DNA from: Thiobacillus sp.
GTDB taxonomy: Bacteria; Pseudomonadota; Gammaproteobacteria; Burkholderiales; Thiobacillaceae
Assembly: GCA_018263115.1 (NCBI GenBank)
Contig: JADFDC010000009.1
Location: forward strand, 1 to 64,000
Reading direction: 5' to 3'
Length of the DNA stretch: 64,000 nucleotides
Part shown: piece by piece, positions 8,417-16,749 of the stretch
Layout of the letters: the number at the start of each line of letters is the position of its first letter
Numbering within the stretch: the first letter of the stretch is position 1
The notes under the pieces: model-generated
Databases searched by the model: none
What the model saw: the letters and a program-made list of their open reading frames with translations, nothing else
Told to the model about the DNA's origin: nothing
Program-made: the position numbers and the translations under genes

Positions 8417-9556
8417 TTATTCGGAGACTGTTGCTGTCACGTGTTCACGTACGCCACCTGACCACCAGATGCGGCAGGCGCCTTCGTCGGACACCATGCA
8501 GGGGCCAATGGGATGGCGGGGTGTGCAGGCGGAACCAAACAGCCGGCATTGATTGGGATAGATTTTCCCCAGCACGACTTGCGCGCAGTCGCAGCCCGGC
8601 GGCATCTGGCCTGCCCGGCGACGGCCAGGGTGATCAGAGTCGGCATGGTTGTGATCCTGGAACTGGAGACGCGCATCGTGCAGGGCAAACTGCGGTTTGA
8701 GCGTATAACCCGAGCGCGGGATGATGCCAATGCCACGCCAGTTTGCATCGACGACATCCAGCGTTTCATTCAGCAGCCTGATGGCGGTGAGGTTTCCGCC
8801 TGTGTGGACGACTTCGGGATAGCAGTTGTCGAGAAAGCGTTCGCCGCTTTGCAGTTGCCGCAAAACGGAATAAAACGCAGCCAATAGCGATTCGGGGGTG
8901 AAACCCGCCACGGCGGCAGGCAGATGATGCCGATCCACCACGAAAAGCCATTCTTCCGGCCCCATGATGGTGGAAACATGGCCAGGCGCGACCAGGGCGT
9001 CGAATCCCGGAGTGCCAGAGTCGAGCAGCATGTCGACCGCGGGCCAGGTCAGACGCCCGGACAAAAGGATGAACAGATTATCCGGTATGCCTTCCGCCAA
9101 CAGCGCGGCGACGGGGGCTGTGGTGGTTTCGAAGCCGGCTGCGAAGAACACCACGTGTCTTTCCGGGTTTTGCTCGGCGATCAGTTTCGCTTCAGTCGGG
9201 CTGGCAATGGGACGCACATCGGCGCCGGCGGCCTGGGCTTCAACCAGCGAACGCGGTTCATTTTTAGGGACGTTGACGGGCACGCGCAACATGTCGCCAA
9301 ATGCCACCAGAATAACCTTGTCCTGCAAGGCCAACTGCATGGCCTGGTAGATGTCTTCCTCGGGACATACACATACCGGGCAGCCAGGACCGGGAATCAG
9401 TTCGATGTAGCCGGGCAGCGCGCCACGCAAGCCAGAATGTGTAATGGAACGCTCGTGTCCGCCGCACACATTCATGATGCGCAAGGGTTTTTCAATATTC
9501 AGCCCGTGAATTTTTCCAAGCCAGGCGCGCGCGTTATCGGTTGAAGTGTCCGACAT
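8417..9556 (-). CDS. hypD: Hydrogenase maturation protein HypD
   Basis: 379 residues. HypD carries a [4Fe-4S] cluster and, with HypC, is the scaffold on which the Fe(CN)2CO unit is assembled. Visible motifs are NVCGGHE near residue 30, GPGCPVCVCP near 72, and FAAGFETTTAP around 145-155. The C-terminal cysteine set (GCDCAQVVLGKIYPNQC, FGSACTPRHPIGPCMVSDEGAC) is intact. The tail after this (VREHVTATVSE) is slightly unusual but follows the last conserved Cys, so the gene appears complete. It lies 3 nt from nnrS. Confidence 0.96.
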   Translation of the reverse strand: MSDTSTDNARAWLGKIHGLNIEKPLRIMNVCGGHERSITHSGLRGALPGYIELIPGPGCPVCVCPEEDIYQAMQLALQDKVILVAFGDMLRVPVNVPKNEPRSLVEAQAAGADVRPIASPTEAKLIAEQNPERHVVFFAAGFETTTAPVAALLAEGIPDNLFILLSGRLTWPAVDMLLDSGTPGFDALVAPGHVSTIMGPEEWLFVVDRHHLPAAVAGFTPESLLAAFYSVLRQLQSGERFLDNCYPEVVHTGGNLTAIRLLNETLDVVDANWRGIGIIPRSGYTLKPQFALHDARLQFQDHNHADSDHPGRRRAGQMPPGCDCAQVVLGKIYPNQCRLFGSACTPRHPIGPCMVSDEGACRIWWSGGVREHVTATVSE

Positions 9557-9559
9557 GGT

Positions 9560-10753
9560 TCAGCCGGGCTTTCCGTCCACCCGGGACTGGATGAGGATGG
9601 GGGCGTAGATCAACACGAAAATCGCAAATGCCGCCATCCAGAACAAGCCGCTGACGAGAATGGCAGTGGAGTATGAGCCTGGCATCACGATCGGCCAGCA
9701 GACACGAATTGCAGCACTCAGGGTGATCAGGCCAAAGGCCAGATGGACGATTTTCGCGGGTTCCAGCATACGCCCGGTATGACCCAGTGAAACGCGGGCC
9801 ATCATGCCAAGGGTCAGCGTGCCGATAGCCCCTGCGGTAAATGCATGCAGTGCAAGCGAAGGCGCGACGATTTGCAGCGCTGCAAGCGATGTCAGAACGA
9901 AACCAGTCACAATCCACCCATATCCAAGATGCAGCACCCACAGCAAGGGCATGCTCCAGTACTTGCGGGTGTACCAGCCAGCAATCCGGATGGCATGAAC
10001 GGCAGCTGCTACGGCTGCAATCAGCGCAGTGAAAGGCGAAACAGGCAGGACGAGAATGGCGGCGAGCGTGGCCAATGTTGTCACAGGCGCCAGCCATTCC
10101 ACCGCCTTCCAGCGTTTGGCCTGAGTGCGCAGCTTGCCATCGGTAAAACTGGGGATGACCCGGCCGCCCATGACCACCATCATCAGCACGATCATGTATA
10201 TGGCAAGCTTGAATCCCGTAGCGGCTGTTTGTGCGTAGCCCAGCCATTGGGCATGCACCAGCATATTGGAAAGTGTAAGTATGGCCAGTATGACGGGGAA
10301 GCCAGCATTGCGGATTTGTTTTGCTCGCAAGATTGGGCGGGCAATGGCGATCATGATGGCCGGGAACATGGCAACATCAATCAGGGCATAAATTTCGGAG
10401 GGCGAGTCCGGTATAAAGAAAGTCAACCGTCCAGCCAGCCAGAGGAAAAACAGCATGGCAAGCTGCTTGCCGGATGGCGTGCGCACGCCGGTCCAGTTCT
10501 GCACCGCGGTCAACAGAAAGCCGGCGATGACGGCACCGGCAAAACCGAAGAGCATTTCATGTGCGTGCCACTGTTCCGCCGGTATGAAAAGCGCAAGCGG
10601 CAAGTTGCCTTTATAGAACGCGAGCCAAAGGCCGATTAGCAGAACAGAAAAAATGCCCGCACCCAGAAAAAACGGCCGGAAACCCAGCGCGAACGGGGCA
10701 TACTTGGGCTGCGGTGACAGCGGCTTTAATTCATCGATGGAAATGAGGGCCAT
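9560..10753 (-). CDS. nnrS: NnrS family heme-copper membrane protein
   Basis: 397 residues, with about twelve hydrophobic segments. NnrS proteins bind heme and copper and are linked to nitric-oxide stress and denitrification. The typical opening (YAPFALGFRPFFL) and the conserved EQWHAHEMLFGFAGAVIAGFLLTAVQNW block are present, and several conserved His residues follow. It sits inside the hyp operon, between hypB and hypD, with gaps of 5 and 3 nt, so it is almost certainly co-transcribed with them. No denitrification enzymes are in the window; the role in hydrogenase biogenesis or NO protection is inference. Confidence 0.9.
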   Translation of the reverse strand: MALISIDELKPLSPQPKYAPFALGFRPFFLGAGIFSVLLIGLWLAFYKGNLPLALFIPAEQWHAHEMLFGFAGAVIAGFLLTAVQNWTGVRTPSGKQLAMLFFLWLAGRLTFFIPDSPSEIYALIDVAMFPAIMIAIARPILRAKQIRNAGFPVILAILTLSNMLVHAQWLGYAQTAATGFKLAIYMIVLMMVVMGGRVIPSFTDGKLRTQAKRWKAVEWLAPVTTLATLAAILVLPVSPFTALIAAVAAAVHAIRIAGWYTRKYWSMPLLWVLHLGYGWIVTGFVLTSLAALQIVAPSLALHAFTAGAIGTLTLGMMARVSLGHTGRMLEPAKIVHLAFGLITLSAAIRVCWPIVMPGSYSTAILVSGLFWMAAFAIFVLIYAPILIQSRVDGKPG

Positions 10754-10758
10754 GCGTT

Positions 10759-11571
10759 TCAGATATTGGAGCTATGCATCCGCGCGCCTTCAGCCTGAAT
10801 GGCCGGGCGGCGAGTGGTGCCGGAATTTACGCGAGCGCGCTGAGCGGCAAGCTGCTGGCGCAGCCAGTCAAACCATGCTTCCATTCCCGCATCCTTGCGG
10901 GCGGAAAGCCGCATGACCGGCGCGGAATTGGCCAGATGGCGTACATGCATTTCAGAACGTACGGGATCAAAGTCATCCAGATAAGGCAGCAGATCGGTTT
11001 TCGTGATCAGTACCACATCCGCCGCGCGGAACATCACCGGATACTTGGCCGGCTTGTCGTCGCCTTCGGTGACTGAAAGCAGGGTGACATTGGCGTGCTG
11101 CCCCAAGTCGAACGAGGCAGGGCATACCAGGTTGCCGACGTTTTCAATGAACAGAATGTCGATGCCATCCAGATTCATGTGATGCAGCGCATCGTGAACC
11201 AGGTGTGCATCCAGATGGCAGGCGGTACCGGTCACAATCTGGTGCGCGGGCACGCCCTGCGCGCGGATGCGCTCGGCATCGTTTTCGGTTTCCAGATCGC
11301 CTTCGATCACGGCAATGCCGAATTCACTTTTCAGTGCCCGTATCGTTGCTTCCAGCAAGGCCGTCTTGCCCGAACCAGGAGATGACATCAGATTGACGGC
11401 GAGAATGCCGCGCGCATCGAAATGCGCGCGGTTGTGCGCGGCCTGGTCGTCGTTTTTTTTCAGCAGGTTTTGCAGGACGGAAACCGTCGTGGCGCCGGGT
11501 TCGACCGGCTTGTAGGCGAATTTCCGGTTGCCGGGTGTGAGGTTGCATCCACAGGTATCACACACTTTCAT
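10759..11571 (-). CDS. hypB: Hydrogenase nickel incorporation GTPase HypB
   Basis: 270 residues; a SIMIBI GTPase that with HypA delivers Ni to the hydrogenase large subunit. The N-terminal Ni site MKVCDTCGC is present. The P-loop SSPGSGKT is at residues 63-70, ENVGNLVCPA around 148-157, and the base-recognition motif ITKTDLLPY further on. The His-rich stretch of rhizobial HypB, used for Ni storage, is absent. Its first 14 nt overlap the end of hypA. Confidence 0.97.
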   Translation of the reverse strand: MKVCDTCGCNLTPGNRKFAYKPVEPGATTVSVLQNLLKKNDDQAAHNRAHFDARGILAVNLMSSPGSGKTALLEATIRALKSEFGIAVIEGDLETENDAERIRAQGVPAHQIVTGTACHLDAHLVHDALHHMNLDGIDILFIENVGNLVCPASFDLGQHANVTLLSVTEGDDKPAKYPVMFRAADVVLITKTDLLPYLDDFDPVRSEMHVRHLANSAPVMRLSARKDAGMEAWFDWLRQQLAAQRARVNSGTTRRPAIQAEGARMHSSNI

Positions 11572-11923
11572 TTGCCTCTCTCATTTCCAGTTCCACGCTT
11601 TCCAGGATCAGTTCATCGCCCGAAATCACCTGAGTATGCCAGTCGCCACAGGCGCCGCATAACAGCCGGTTTGCCGTGGCATCGGATTCCGCGCCGCAGG
11701 TCTGGCAGCGGACGCGGACCGGTGCTTGCAGGATGTCCAGCCGGGCATGTTCCGCCAGGCTGCCCGCGGCGGCGAGCGGAAATGCGCTGGCGAGCAATTC
11801 AGCCTCTACTCCGGAAAGCGGGCCAATCCTGATACGGATATGGGTTGCGTATTCCGCATGCTGTTCACCGGCGATACGCGCCACCTGTTCCACCAGCGCC
11901 TGGGCAATCGACAGTTCATGCAT
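11558..11923 (-). CDS. hypA: Hydrogenase maturation factor HypA
   Basis: 121 residues. The N-terminus MHELSIAQALVEQV has the Ni-binding Met1-His2-Glu3. The zinc site is built from two CxxC pairs (Cys73/76 and Cys89/92, in CQTC and CGAC). HypA is the nickel metallochaperone that works with HypB. It lies between hypC (2-nt gap) and hypB (14-nt overlap). Confidence 0.96.
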   Translation of the reverse strand: MHELSIAQALVEQVARIAGEQHAEYATHIRIRIGPLSGVEAELLASAFPLAAAGSLAEHARLDILQAPVRVRCQTCGAESDATANRLLCGACGDWHTQVISGDELILESVELEMREANESV

Positions 11924-11925
11924 GG

Positions 11926-12171
11926 TCAGGTCGCGCAGCCAATGTCGCCGGTTTCTTCCAGTATCTGATCATACAGTTCCCAGGCCGAGCGCGCGTCCGC
12001 TTCGGTGACTTTCTGTATGGCATAACCGACATGCACCATGACGTAATCGCCGACTTGGGGAAGCTCGTCCTGCATCATGAACAGGCTGACGTCCCGGTAT
12101 ATGCCCTTGGCCTGGCAGCGCGCGGTGAAGCCGGTCACGCTTTCGATCTGCATGGGGATGGCAAGGCACAT
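11926..12171 (-). CDS. hypC: Hydrogenase assembly chaperone HypC
   Basis: 81 residues starting MCLAIPMQIE; Cys2, exposed after Met removal, binds the Fe(CN)2CO moiety together with HypD. Conserved GDYVMVHVGYAIQKV follows near residue 40. HypC keeps the large subunit precursor open until Ni is inserted and the C-terminal peptide is cut. It is the first gene of the leftward hyp operon. Its AGGA ribosome-binding site lies within one of the TTGAT-N4-GTCAT motifs. Confidence 0.95.
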   Translation of the reverse strand: MCLAIPMQIESVTGFTARCQAKGIYRDVSLFMMQDELPQVGDYVMVHVGYAIQKVTEADARSAWELYDQILEETGDIGCAT

Positions 12172-12174
12172 GAA

Positions 12175-12350
12175 TTGATTCCTGTCATGAAAAATACGGC
12201 CACGAATGGAATGGCTCCAAGGGTGTCCCTTTCCATGAAAAATGGTTTGGGAAAATAAGCACTTTATAGCTAAGCGCCATGTTTAATCCACAGGTATCAG
12301 TTTTTAAGCCAGAAAAATTGATCTGCGTCATGATTTTTGATTCCTGTCAT
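12175..12350. promoter_or_regulatory. Divergent hyp / hup-hyn control region with three FNR/DNR-like boxes
   Basis: The 213-nt divergent gap contains three copies of TTGAT-N4-GTCAT: 12175-12188 and 12337-12350 (identical 14-mers, TTGATTCCTGTCAT) and 12318-12331 (TTGATCTGCGTCAT). The FNR family consensus is TTGAT-N4-ATCAA and DNR/NnrR sites often read TTGAT-N4-GTCAA, so these fit 8-9 of 10 positions. The two right-hand boxes lie 48-67 nt upstream of the hupD start; the left one overlaps the hypC ribosome-binding site. A TTAACT at 12372 is a possible -10 for the rightward operon. Confidence 0.55.
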
Positions 12351-12384
12351 TGTTATTTCATTGAGCCGTTGTTAACTTAGCCAG

Positions 12385-12858
12385 ATGAAAACACTGGTAC
12401 TTGGTATCGGCAATACCCTGCTTTCGGATGAGGGGGTGGGTGTCCACGTCACCCAGCACTTGCAAACACTGTTGCCGCCTTCGGACGAGATTGAAATTCT
12501 GGATGGCGGGACCCTGAGTTTTACCCTGGCAGTTCCCATAGAAGACGCGGATGCCCTGATTGTGGTGGATGCGGCGCAGCTTAAATCCGCGCCGGGCACC
12601 TTGCGAGTGTTCGAGGGAGAGGAGATGGATGCCTTCCTGATGAGCAGCCGCCGATCCAGCGTTCATGAAGTGAGCCTGAATGACCTGATGTCCATAGCCT
12701 GTCTTTCCGGCCATTGGCCTGAAAAGCGTGCGCTGGTGGCGATACAGCCGCAAAAACTGGATTGGGGCGATTTCCCAACGCCACAGGTGCAATCCGCGAT
12801 TCCGGTAGCCTGCGATCGCATCGAGGCGCTGCTCAGGGAATGGTATGCCGTCCATTGA
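12385..12858 (+). CDS. [NiFe]-hydrogenase maturation protease (HyaD/HupD family)
   Basis: 157 residues; the endopeptidase that removes the C-terminal peptide of the large subunit after Ni insertion. LGIGNTLLSDEGVGVHV at the N-terminus contains the Ni-sensing Glu of the family, and VVDAAQL around residue 58 holds the central Asp; the usual third ligand (His93 in HybD) is represented by HEV in the middle of the protein. It is the first gene of the rightward structural operon. No strong ribosome-binding site is visible; the end overlaps the next gene by 14 nt. Its substrate is expected to be HynL (16746). Confidence 0.93.
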   Translation: MKTLVLGIGNTLLSDEGVGVHVTQHLQTLLPPSDEIEILDGGTLSFTLAVPIEDADALIVVDAAQLKSAPGTLRVFEGEEMDAFLMSSRRSSVHEVSLNDLMSIACLSGHWPEKRALVAIQPQKLDWGDFPTPQVQSAIPVACDRIEALLREWYAVH

Positions 12859-13267
12859 TCAGATTCCCATATCCATCGTATCTCCGGATGAGATGCTGAC
12901 CGGCCAGGCCGATGCTGTTCTGACTGAAATCGCCGGAATGCTGAAGCGCCTGCTGGACGATGGAATTGAAGGTAGTATTGATCTGCGTGGGCTTGCGCTT
13001 TCAGGAGCAGATCGAGTTTGGCTGGAAAAACAGTTGGGCCGGGGCGAAGTGGAAATCATGCTGGAGGCAGGCGGTTGGTCTGTTTTGACTGAAACCGCCT
13101 ACCCCGGGGTGTGGAAAGTGATGCATAGGGATGACCGGGACCGGGTGGTGGCCGAGCTGATCGAAGTGGCGTTTGTGCCTGCCATCATCAGGCCAGACAA
13201 CGGGGATGTTAAAAAGGGACACGAAAGTCTATTATTGAACCTGAAGGCCAAAACCGCGGGAGTTTAG
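12845..13267 (+). CDS. HupH/HyaF C-terminal domain hydrogenase expression protein
   Basis: 140 residues, corresponding to the C-terminal half of HupH/HyaF (a normal HupH is about 280). Family hallmarks are LLDDGIEGSIDLRGLALSGAD, LGRGEVEIMLEAGG and the segment TAYPGVWKVMHRD. HupH/HyaF help maturation or stability of the small subunit in uptake hydrogenases. It overlaps the protease by 14 nt and lies 3 nt before hynS. The short form may be a genuine single-domain variant, since no frameshifted remainder is visible upstream. Confidence 0.85.
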   Translation: MPSIDQIPISIVSPDEMLTGQADAVLTEIAGMLKRLLDDGIEGSIDLRGLALSGADRVWLEKQLGRGEVEIMLEAGGWSVLTETAYPGVWKVMHRDDRDRVVAELIEVAFVPAIIRPDNGDVKKGHESLLLNLKAKTAGV

Positions 13268-13270
13268 AAG

Positions 13271-14356
13271 ATGGAACGAAGCGACACGTTGCAGGAAAAA
13301 ATGGAACAAAACGGGATGTCCCGGCGCACCTTCATCAAATACTGCGCCTCGCTGGCCTCGCTGATGGCTTTGCCGCCCAGTGCGGCTTATGCAATGGCGG
13401 AGGCGCTGGGCAAGGCGAAGCGACCATCAGTGATCTGGCTGCCTTTCCAGGAATGCACGGGTTGCACCGAATCCATCACGCGTTCTCATTCGCCCAGTAT
13501 CGAGGGCATGATTTTCGACATGATCTCGCTCGATTACCAGGAAACCTTGATGGCTGCTGCGGGGCATCAGGCGGAAGAAGCACTGCACGCCGCCATGAAG
13601 GAAAACTACGGCAAGTATGTGCTGATCATCGATGGCTCGGTGGCGACCGGGCTTGATGGCGCGTATTCCTGCATCGCCGGGCGCAGCAATCTTGAGAGCC
13701 TGAAGGAAGCGGCCAAAGGCGCCGCCGCCATCATTGCGCTGGGGTCCTGCGCTTCATTTGGCGGCATACCAAAAGCCAACCCCAATCCAACCGGGGCGGT
13801 TGCCGTTTCCGACATCATCAAGGACAAACCCATTGTCAACATTCCGGGCTGCCCGCCCATTCCTGTCGTCATTACCGGCGTCCTGGCGCAATTCCTTACT
13901 TTCGGCACCCTGCCCGAACTCGACAAACTAGGGCGGCCGAAGGCGGTATATGGTGAAACCATTCATGACCGCTGCTATCGCCGTCCTTTCTATGACCAGG
14001 GCAAGTTTGCCAAGACCTTTGATGATGAAGGCGCTCGCCAGGGTTGGTGTCTGTTCGAATTGGGGTGCAAGGGGCCTGTTACTTACAATGCCTGCGCGAC
14101 CACCAAATGGAATGATTCGACATCCTTCCCGATTGAATCCGGCCATGGCTGTATTGGTTGTTCGGAGCCGGATTTCTGGGATGCGGGCGGTTTTTACAAG
14201 GCGCTGTCGATGCCGGCCGATCCGCTGAAGATGGCGGCTACCGCTGCGGTGGCGGGCGCTGCGGTTGGCGTGGCAATCAGCTTTGCCAACCGGGCCAAAA
14301 AGGGCGCGGCAAAATCGGCGCATGAAACCACAAAGCTGGAGGATCTGGAAAAATGA
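13271..14356 (+). CDS. hynS: [NiFe]-hydrogenase small subunit, Isp-type (group 1e)
   Basis: 361 residues. A Tat signal (SRRTFIKYCAS, residues 17-27) targets it, with its folded partner, across the inner membrane. Fe-S ligands include the proximal ECTGCTESITR (Cys62/65), LGSCASFGG and NIPGCPPIP, then ETIHDRC, GWCLFELGC, and GCIGCSEPDFW for the outer clusters. The proximal site is the standard CTGC, not the extra-Cys CTCC of O2-tolerant enzymes. A C-terminal hydrophobic stretch (about 318-340) may anchor it. Followed by isp1 (ATGA overlap) and isp2, the hynS-isp1-isp2-hynL order of Thiocapsa/Allochromatium. Confidence 0.95.
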   Translation: MERSDTLQEKMEQNGMSRRTFIKYCASLASLMALPPSAAYAMAEALGKAKRPSVIWLPFQECTGCTESITRSHSPSIEGMIFDMISLDYQETLMAAAGHQAEEALHAAMKENYGKYVLIIDGSVATGLDGAYSCIAGRSNLESLKEAAKGAAAIIALGSCASFGGIPKANPNPTGAVAVSDIIKDKPIVNIPGCPPIPVVITGVLAQFLTFGTLPELDKLGRPKAVYGETIHDRCYRRPFYDQGKFAKTFDDEGARQGWCLFELGCKGPVTYNACATTKWNDSTSFPIESGHGCIGCSEPDFWDAGGFYKALSMPADPLKMAATAAVAGAAVGVAISFANRAKKGAAKSAHETTKLEDLEK

Positions 14357-15012
14357 ATGAACTGCAATTCCTGACCTGGGTGCGTGGAACCGGTCTCAAT
14401 ATCGCAGTGGGTATTTTTCTGCTGGGCGTTCTGTGGCGCCTGTTTGAGATCTACTCGCTAGGCCGCAAGCAGGATTTATCCGCGCCACGGCATGCCTCCG
14501 GCGCTTCCGGCTTTCACACCATATTCCGTCGTTCATTGCCGCCACCCGGCATGCTCAAGCGTTCACCCGTTAGTTATATCGGCGGCTATGTTTTCCATAT
14601 TGGTTTGGCCATCGTGGTGTTTCTGTTTGCGCCGCATATCCTTCTTATCAAGAACCTCACCGGCCTGTCGTGGCCGGCGCTGCCTTCCCAGTTCATTGAT
14701 TTGATGGCAGTCGTGACGATGGCGGCAATGGTGGTGGTGCTGGTTGATCGCATCAACAAGCCGGTCAAGCGTTTTCTCAGCACGTTCGAAGACTGGTTCA
14801 CCTGGACGGTGACGTTCCTGCCAGTACTCACTGGCTGGATGGCGGTGCAGCATCTGCTGCTGCCCTATACCACCATGCTGGCCTTGCATATCCTGAGCGT
14901 GGAACTCCTGCTGGTGGTGCTGCCATTCACCAAGCTGTTCCATGTGTTCACGCTGTTCGGCTCACGCTGGTACAACGGCAAGGTCAATGGACATAAAGGA
15001 GTGCCGGTATGA
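14353..15012 (+). CDS. isp1: Isp1, NarI-like cytochrome b subunit of hydrogenase
   Basis: 219 residues with five predicted membrane helices (about 14-30, 75-97, 113-135, 150-170, 175-200) and several membrane His residues (for example in YVFHIGLAI, VQHLLLPY and ALHILSVE) that could bind b-type hemes, as in NarI/DsrM-like quinone-interacting proteins. With Isp2 it links the periplasmic hydrogenase to membrane or cytoplasmic electron carriers. It overlaps both hynS and isp2 by 4 nt (ATGA), so coupling is tight. Confidence 0.88.
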   Translation: MNELQFLTWVRGTGLNIAVGIFLLGVLWRLFEIYSLGRKQDLSAPRHASGASGFHTIFRRSLPPPGMLKRSPVSYIGGYVFHIGLAIVVFLFAPHILLIKNLTGLSWPALPSQFIDLMAVVTMAAMVVVLVDRINKPVKRFLSTFEDWFTWTVTFLPVLTGWMAVQHLLLPYTTMLALHILSVELLLVVLPFTKLFHVFTLFGSRWYNGKVNGHKGVPV

Positions 15013-16286
15013 GTGCCTCTCTCGAAAAAGGCGTCCGCGTCCTCAAGGAAGTCATCGACGCGCCGATTGCGAGCTACTTCAACAGTTGCGTGCACTGCGG
15101 CCTGTGTGCGGAAGCCTGTCTGTTCTATACGGAAACCGGCGATCCGAAGTACACGCCCATCCACAAGCTTGAACCCCTGCGCCGCATTTACGAGCAGGAA
15201 TACACCCTGCTTGGGCGACTTAAGAAAATGGCGGGGCTTTCCAAACCGGTGACTGACGCCGAACTGGATGAATGGCAGGAACTGGTTTACAACAGCTGTA
15301 CCCTGTGTGCCCGCTGCTCGGCCGTTTGCCCGGTGGGTAACGATATTGTTTACATGGTGCGCAAGTTCCGCGAGGGCATGTCGGCTGCCGGACATGCACC
15401 CGAGGGTATCAAGGGCGCGGTCAATCGGACTGTCAGCATCGGCAGTCCCATGGGCGTGAAATTGCCTGCCGTGCAGGCGCAAATGAAGCATGTGGAAGCG
15501 GATACCGGCCTGACGATCCCGCTCGATGCCGAGGGCGCTGAATACATGGTGATGCTGTCCTCGATGGAAATCATCAACTTTCCCGAGTATCTCGGTGCGA
15601 TCGCCAGGATCATGCATCAGGCCGGAAAAACCTGGACGCTCTGTTCCACCGCATTCGAGGCGACCAACGCCGGCATCCAGATTGGCAATTCGGACCTGGC
15701 CAAGGTCATTGTTTCACGCATCGTCGACGGCGCGGAAAAACTCAAGGTCAAGACCGTAATCAGTCCTGAGTGTGGCCATGCCTATACCGCCCTGCGCTGG
15801 GAAGGTGCCAATCTGGTCGGCCGTCCGTTCACGTTCGAAGTCAAGCATATCCTTGAAGTGCTGGCCGAGTTCCAGGAAAAAAATCTGCTGAAGACCGAAG
15901 GCTTTGAAACCGACAAGCTGACTTTCCATGATCCCTGCCAACTGGTGCGGCGTGGCGGAGTGGTCCAGCAGCCGCGCAAACTGATCAACCAGATAGCGAA
16001 GAATTTTGTCGAGATGCCAGATTCGGGCTTCATGAACTGGTGCTGTGGAGGCGGCGGCGGCGCATCCGCCATCGAGGAAGGCGAGGAATTGCGTCTGGAA
16101 GCGTTCAGGAAAAAGAAATCCCAACTGGAAGCAGTCAAGCCAGACCGCCTGGTGACGGCCTGCGCCAACTGCCGCATCGTGCTGGAAGAAGGACTTGAGC
16201 ACTACCAGATGGATATCCCGGTGGTGGGGCTGACCGAGATGATTGCCGAGCATCTTCCGGAACGGCAAAAACCTGAAGGAAGCTGA
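15009..16286 (+). CDS. isp2: Isp2, HdrD-like iron-sulfur protein of hydrogenase
   Basis: 425 residues. Two 4Fe-4S ferredoxin motifs stand at CVHCGLCAEAC (Cys27/30/33/37) and CTLCARCSAVC (Cys97/100/103/107). The C-terminal half has CCG-type domains resembling heterodisulfide reductase HdrD/DsrK, with a first CGHAYTALRWEG region and a second DPCQLVRRGG...NWCCGGGGG...CANC. Isp2 is predicted to face the cytoplasm and exchange electrons with Isp1. Without further data, thiol/disulfide or sulfur-intermediate reduction coupled to H2 is a reasonable but unproven role. Confidence 0.92.
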   Translation: MSASLEKGVRVLKEVIDAPIASYFNSCVHCGLCAEACLFYTETGDPKYTPIHKLEPLRRIYEQEYTLLGRLKKMAGLSKPVTDAELDEWQELVYNSCTLCARCSAVCPVGNDIVYMVRKFREGMSAAGHAPEGIKGAVNRTVSIGSPMGVKLPAVQAQMKHVEADTGLTIPLDAEGAEYMVMLSSMEIINFPEYLGAIARIMHQAGKTWTLCSTAFEATNAGIQIGNSDLAKVIVSRIVDGAEKLKVKTVISPECGHAYTALRWEGANLVGRPFTFEVKHILEVLAEFQEKNLLKTEGFETDKLTFHDPCQLVRRGGVVQQPRKLINQIAKNFVEMPDSGFMNWCCGGGGGASAIEEGEELRLEAFRKKKSQLEAVKPDRLVTACANCRIVLEEGLEHYQMDIPVVGLTEMIAEHLPERQKPEGS

Positions 16287-16290
16287 TGAC

Positions 16291-16749
16291 ATGCTGAACA
16301 ACGACAAGGATTTCAAGGCAAAACTGGATGCACTGCCCATCGCGGACCAGCGCCATGTGGCCGCTCTTTTCGTGATGCGCGTATTTCCCCTCTCCAATGA
16401 TGCACGTCTGAAAAATGCCATCGAAATGAGTCAACGCAAGGGTGTCATGGAGGCAGAACTGGCAAGTGCCTGTCAGATTGCCAATACTGCGCGGGTTGAA
16501 AGCTTCACGAAGTGCGGCAGGGAAACCGACTGGACGGCACAGGCCGGACACTTCGTCGCCAAGGCCGCCGTGGCCTGCGTCCGTCCTGCTGGCGAAGGCG
16601 GAAATCTGGCGTGGGATGCAGCCATGTCTGCTCGCATGGCACGTACCTGCGAAACCGTCGCTACCGGTGAAGGCACAGATAACAATGAAGCCGGGGAGCA
16701 ATACCGCATCCTCGAAGCGTTTTTGAATAATCAAGGAACACGGCCATGA
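16291..16749 (+). CDS. Unknown protein between isp2 and hynL
   Basis: 152 residues from ATG 16291, chosen over the upstream ATG in the ORF track because AAGGAAG lies 8-14 nt before it and the upstream one is inside isp2. It is soluble, helical-looking and has no signal peptide. It has four scattered cysteines (in ASACQIAN, FTKCGRE, AVACVRP and ARTCETV). The 3' end overlaps hynL by 4 nt (ATGA), so it is co-translated with the catalytic subunit. I recognise no family. A role as a large-subunit-specific chaperone, or in coordinating HynL with Isp2, is guesswork from position. Confidence 0.75.
   Translation: MLNNDKDFKAKLDALPIADQRHVAALFVMRVFPLSNDARLKNAIEMSQRKGVMEAELASACQIANTARVESFTKCGRETDWTAQAGHFVAKAAVACVRPAGEGGNLAWDAAMSARMARTCETVATGEGTDNNEAGEQYRILEAFLNNQGTRP

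Noticed and set aside
8417-9556. Possible frameshift near the hypD 3' end, because the last residues look odd
   Set aside because: All conserved C-terminal cysteine motifs are in frame, so the gene is taken as intact.
13271-14356. O2-tolerant hydrogenase small subunit
   Set aside because: The proximal motif is CTGC and not CTCC, and the operon partners are Isp1/Isp2 rather than HyaC-type cytochrome b.
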